This document shows, piece after piece, positions 62,010 to 64,000 of a DNA stretch of 64,000 nt. The first letter of the stretch is position 1. Each line of letters starts with the position of its first letter. The DNA is taken from assembly GCF_014168535.1 (NCBI RefSeq), contig NZ_CP060007.1, positions 3,534,001 through 3,598,000 of the forward strand, written 5' to 3'. The translations under genes and the position numbers were made by a program. The notes beneath the pieces are model-generated. The model saw only the letters and a program-made list of their open reading frames with translations. It ran no database searches and was not told the DNA's origin. This DNA is from Lacibacter sediminis. GTDB taxonomy: Bacteria > Bacteroidota > Bacteroidia > Chitinophagales > Chitinophagaceae.

Positions 62010-64000
62010 TTATTCGGTGCGTAAACTTTTAACCGGGTTTGCCACAGCAGCCTTCACGGTATTATAGCAAATAGTGATGAACGCAAATAACAATGCGATT
62101 ACTGCCACCAGTATAAACATCCAGATACTGATATCAATACGGTAAGCAAATGATTGTAACCATTTGTTCATCGCCAGCCATGAAATAGGTGTAGCAATCA
62201 ACACTGCGATGAGTACCAGCAATAAAAACTCTTTTGAAATGAGATAAGATATATTCGGTACGCTTGCGCCTAACACTTTGCGTACGCCAATTTCTTTTAC
62301 ACGTTGCTGAATGATAAGTAATACCATTGCCAGCAATCCCAAACAGGATAACACAATTGCAATAGCTGCAGCAATACTCAACATAATCGACATCATTTTC
62401 TCCTGCTTATACCAGTTATTGATATTATCATCCATGAACGATCCTTTGAATTCACGCCCCGGTTCAAGGATGGCCATTTCTTTTTTCACCGCTTCCATTA
62501 CCGCTACTTTATTCTGCGCATTTGTTTTGATAAAACAGTAACGAATGCCAGCCCTCTTATTCATCATCAAAGCAAGTGGTTGCTTTGATTCACGCATAGA
62601 ATACAAATGGAAATCAGGAATGACTCCAACAATATTCCATGCAGGGAAACCACTGTCAACAACTATCTTTTGACCAACAATTTGCTTTTCATTGAACTGC
62701 TTTGCAAGGCTTTCTGTAAGTAATACCTGTGGTAAACTATCGGCAGCATAAGAAAGGTCGATATCATTTCCTTCAATTGGTTTGATACCAAACGTTTTCA
62801 GGTAATCATACTCAATGTCAGCCATGTTGGTACTGATCTCCGTGTCCTTATAACCAAACCGATTGCTTATTCTGGTGGTTGCACCATCTCTGCCAAGCCC
62901 GATATTAATATTACTACCTGTAAGCGAAAGAATAGCGGGGTTTGATGATAACCGTGAACGTAGTTTCTCAATATTGCGTAATCCCTTCTCTGGTTTATGA
63001 AACGGAACTACAATAACATACTCTTTATTTACACCAAGGTCTGCATTTTGCATAAACTTAAACTGGCTGTAAATAATAAGTGTACTACTGATCATAATAC
63101 AGGCTATCACAAACTGTATTACAATTAATGAACTTCGTGCAATACTTTTTCGTTTCAGTGATATTTTTCCTTTAAGGGTTTCTACAACTTTAAGTTTTGC
63201 CATAAGCCAGGAAGGATATCCGCCTGCTATAAACGACACCAGCAACAACAAACCAAACGTCATCAACAAATATCCCGGGTTCCATAACAATTCATGCAAC
63301 GGCATATTCGATGGCGATTGACGTTGTATGATACCGATAATAATATTTGTAAGAACCAATGAAAACAGGAAAGCAATGCTGCAAATAATAAAGCTTTCGC
63401 TCCATAACTGTACAAACAGGCTGTCTTTTGCAGCACCCAGGCATTTACGCACACCAATTTCTTTACTTCTTGTAAATGCGTTTGCGAGGTTGATGTTTAC
63501 AAAATTGAAACATGCGATCAAAATGATCAACAAGCTTATTGCCAGCATAGCGACGAGCTCAGCTTTGTTCACTGAATTTCCGACATTATTAATGCGAGGG
63601 GAAAAATGCAGATCCTTTAAAGAAAGTAAATATGTGGTGAATACATCACCCTTTTTATCGGGAATAGCTCCATCACGTTTTAAACTTACCGACCAATCAG
63701 CAAGATATTTTTTATTGATTGCCCTCAATTGCTGTTCGGCCTGTTGCACTGTAGCATTATCCTTTAATTGCAGAAACACAGGATGGTGTTGGTTATTCCA
63801 GTTTGTTTTATCAACCGCATAATCGGGTCTTACTTCAACCCGAGCCACGGCATCAAACTCGATGGTAGAGTTTCTTGGAATATCTTTTACTACCGCTGCA
63901 ACGATCATTTCTTTTAGCTTACCGCCATAAGGCGATTGGATCGTTTTTCCTACCGGATCTTCATCACCGAAAATGATCTTTGCTGTTTTTTCAGTGATCA
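62010..64000 (-). CDS. FtsX/MacB-type ABC permease (first of tandem three; 5' end cut)
   Basis: The reading frame is open from the window edge to its stop, giving about 662 residues; an ATG at 63908 is internal, because the codons before it (IIFGDEDPVGKTI) match the FGTENPVGK segment of the two sister permeases. Periplasmic core, FtsX helices, GVRKCLGAAKDSLFVQLWSE and GVRKVLGASVPNISYLISKE coupling boxes, and an NPVKSLRTE end are present. The start, with the first helix, is outside the window. It is the first visible gene of the five-gene export operon. Confidence 0.9.
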   Translation of the reverse strand, partial: ITEKTAKIIFGDEDPVGKTIQSPYGGKLKEMIVAAVVKDIPRNSTIEFDAVARVEVRPDYAVDKTNWNNQHHPVFLQLKDNATVQQAEQQLRAINKKYLADWSVSLKRDGAIPDKKGDVFTTYLLSLKDLHFSPRINNVGNSVNKAELVAMLAISLLIILIACFNFVNINLANAFTRSKEIGVRKCLGAAKDSLFVQLWSESFIICSIAFLFSLVLTNIIIGIIQRQSPSNMPLHELLWNPGYLLMTFGLLLLVSFIAGGYPSWLMAKLKVVETLKGKISLKRKSIARSSLIVIQFVIACIMISSTLIIYSQFKFMQNADLGVNKEYVIVVPFHKPEKGLRNIEKLRSRLSSNPAILSLTGSNINIGLGRDGATTRISNRFGYKDTEISTNMADIEYDYLKTFGIKPIEGNDIDLSYAADSLPQVLLTESLAKQFNEKQIVGQKIVVDSGFPAWNIVGVIPDFHLYSMRESKQPLALMMNKRAGIRYCFIKTNAQNKVAVMEAVKKEMAILEPGREFKGSFMDDNINNWYKQEKMMSIMLSIAAAIAIVLSCLGLLAMVLLIIQQRVKEIGVRKVLGASVPNISYLISKEFLLLVLIAVLIATPISWLAMNKWLQSFAYRIDISIWMFILVAVIALLFAFITICYNTVKAAVANPVKSLRTE

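Noticed and set aside
1..64000. tRNA, rRNA, CRISPR array, transposase, integrase or phage genes
   Set aside because: I looked for these in the intergenic stretches and in the proteins and found none.

Overview
The window looks like chromosomal DNA of a Bacteroidota, probably a member of the Chitinophagaceae (inferred from protein style, not from a search). The signs are promoters with the TAnnTTTG -7 box, no Shine-Dalgarno sequences, many lipoproteins and beta-barrel proteins, a NarL-type regulator beside a periplasmic beta-propeller sensor kinase, and FtsX/MacB permeases in tandem. No rRNA, tRNA, CRISPR array, insertion sequence or phage gene was found. Both edges cut a gene.

Region 1 (1-15.9 kb) is an envelope and secretion neighbourhood, nearly all on the minus strand: two S41 peptidases (one with a C-terminal CBM48/AMPK-type domain), two penicillin-binding-protein-like serine hydrolases, an outer-membrane barrel protein, lipoproteins, a DinB protein, a Crp/Fnr regulator, a GNAT acetyltransferase, a NarL-type response regulator, an acyltransferase and a 1022-residue sensor kinase. 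Two small exported proteins follow on the plus strand. Seven promoters here share one layout: an operator reading CACATNTTYATGTG towards the gene, usually followed by RTTG, then a -7 box 23-24 bp downstream (39 bp at the kinase gene). Five operators are perfect inverted repeats of CACAT/ATGTG and two are degenerate. This looks like an autoregulated signalling regulon and is the most notable finding.

Region 2 (16-33 kb) is carbon and nitrogen assimilation: PEP carboxylase, an AT-rich orphan membrane protein, a GltS-type glutamate transporter, a methyltransferase, the aguB-aguA pair (agmatine to putrescine), a porin, an ammonium transporter and glutamate synthase gltB-gltD.

Region 3 (33-44.3 kb) makes branched-chain amino acids, all on the minus strand: leuA-leuB, then ilvE-ilvD-ilvB-ilvN-(DinB)-ilvC-ilvA. 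The ilv operon begins with a complete attenuator: promoter, a 33-residue leader peptide very rich in Leu/Val/Ile, an antiterminator and a terminator. leuA also has a strong terminator in its leader, but I see no leader peptide there. leuC and leuD are not in the window. Glutamate from GltBD feeds the IlvE transaminase, so regions 2 and 3 are linked metabolically.

Region 4 (44.4-64 kb) holds a helical-repeat protein, a penicillin-acylase-family hydrolase, an ECF sigma factor with a candidate anti-sigma partner and lipoproteins, a fused FAD/Fe-S glycolate/lactate-type dehydrogenase, and an export operon of three FtsX permeases, one ATPase and a TolC-like protein.

Repeats: 7-nt-periodic degenerate arrays occur at three places (22800, 41843, and in frame inside a gene at 54354). 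Two copies of a 110-111 bp element with inverted ends lie at 48080 and 51962.
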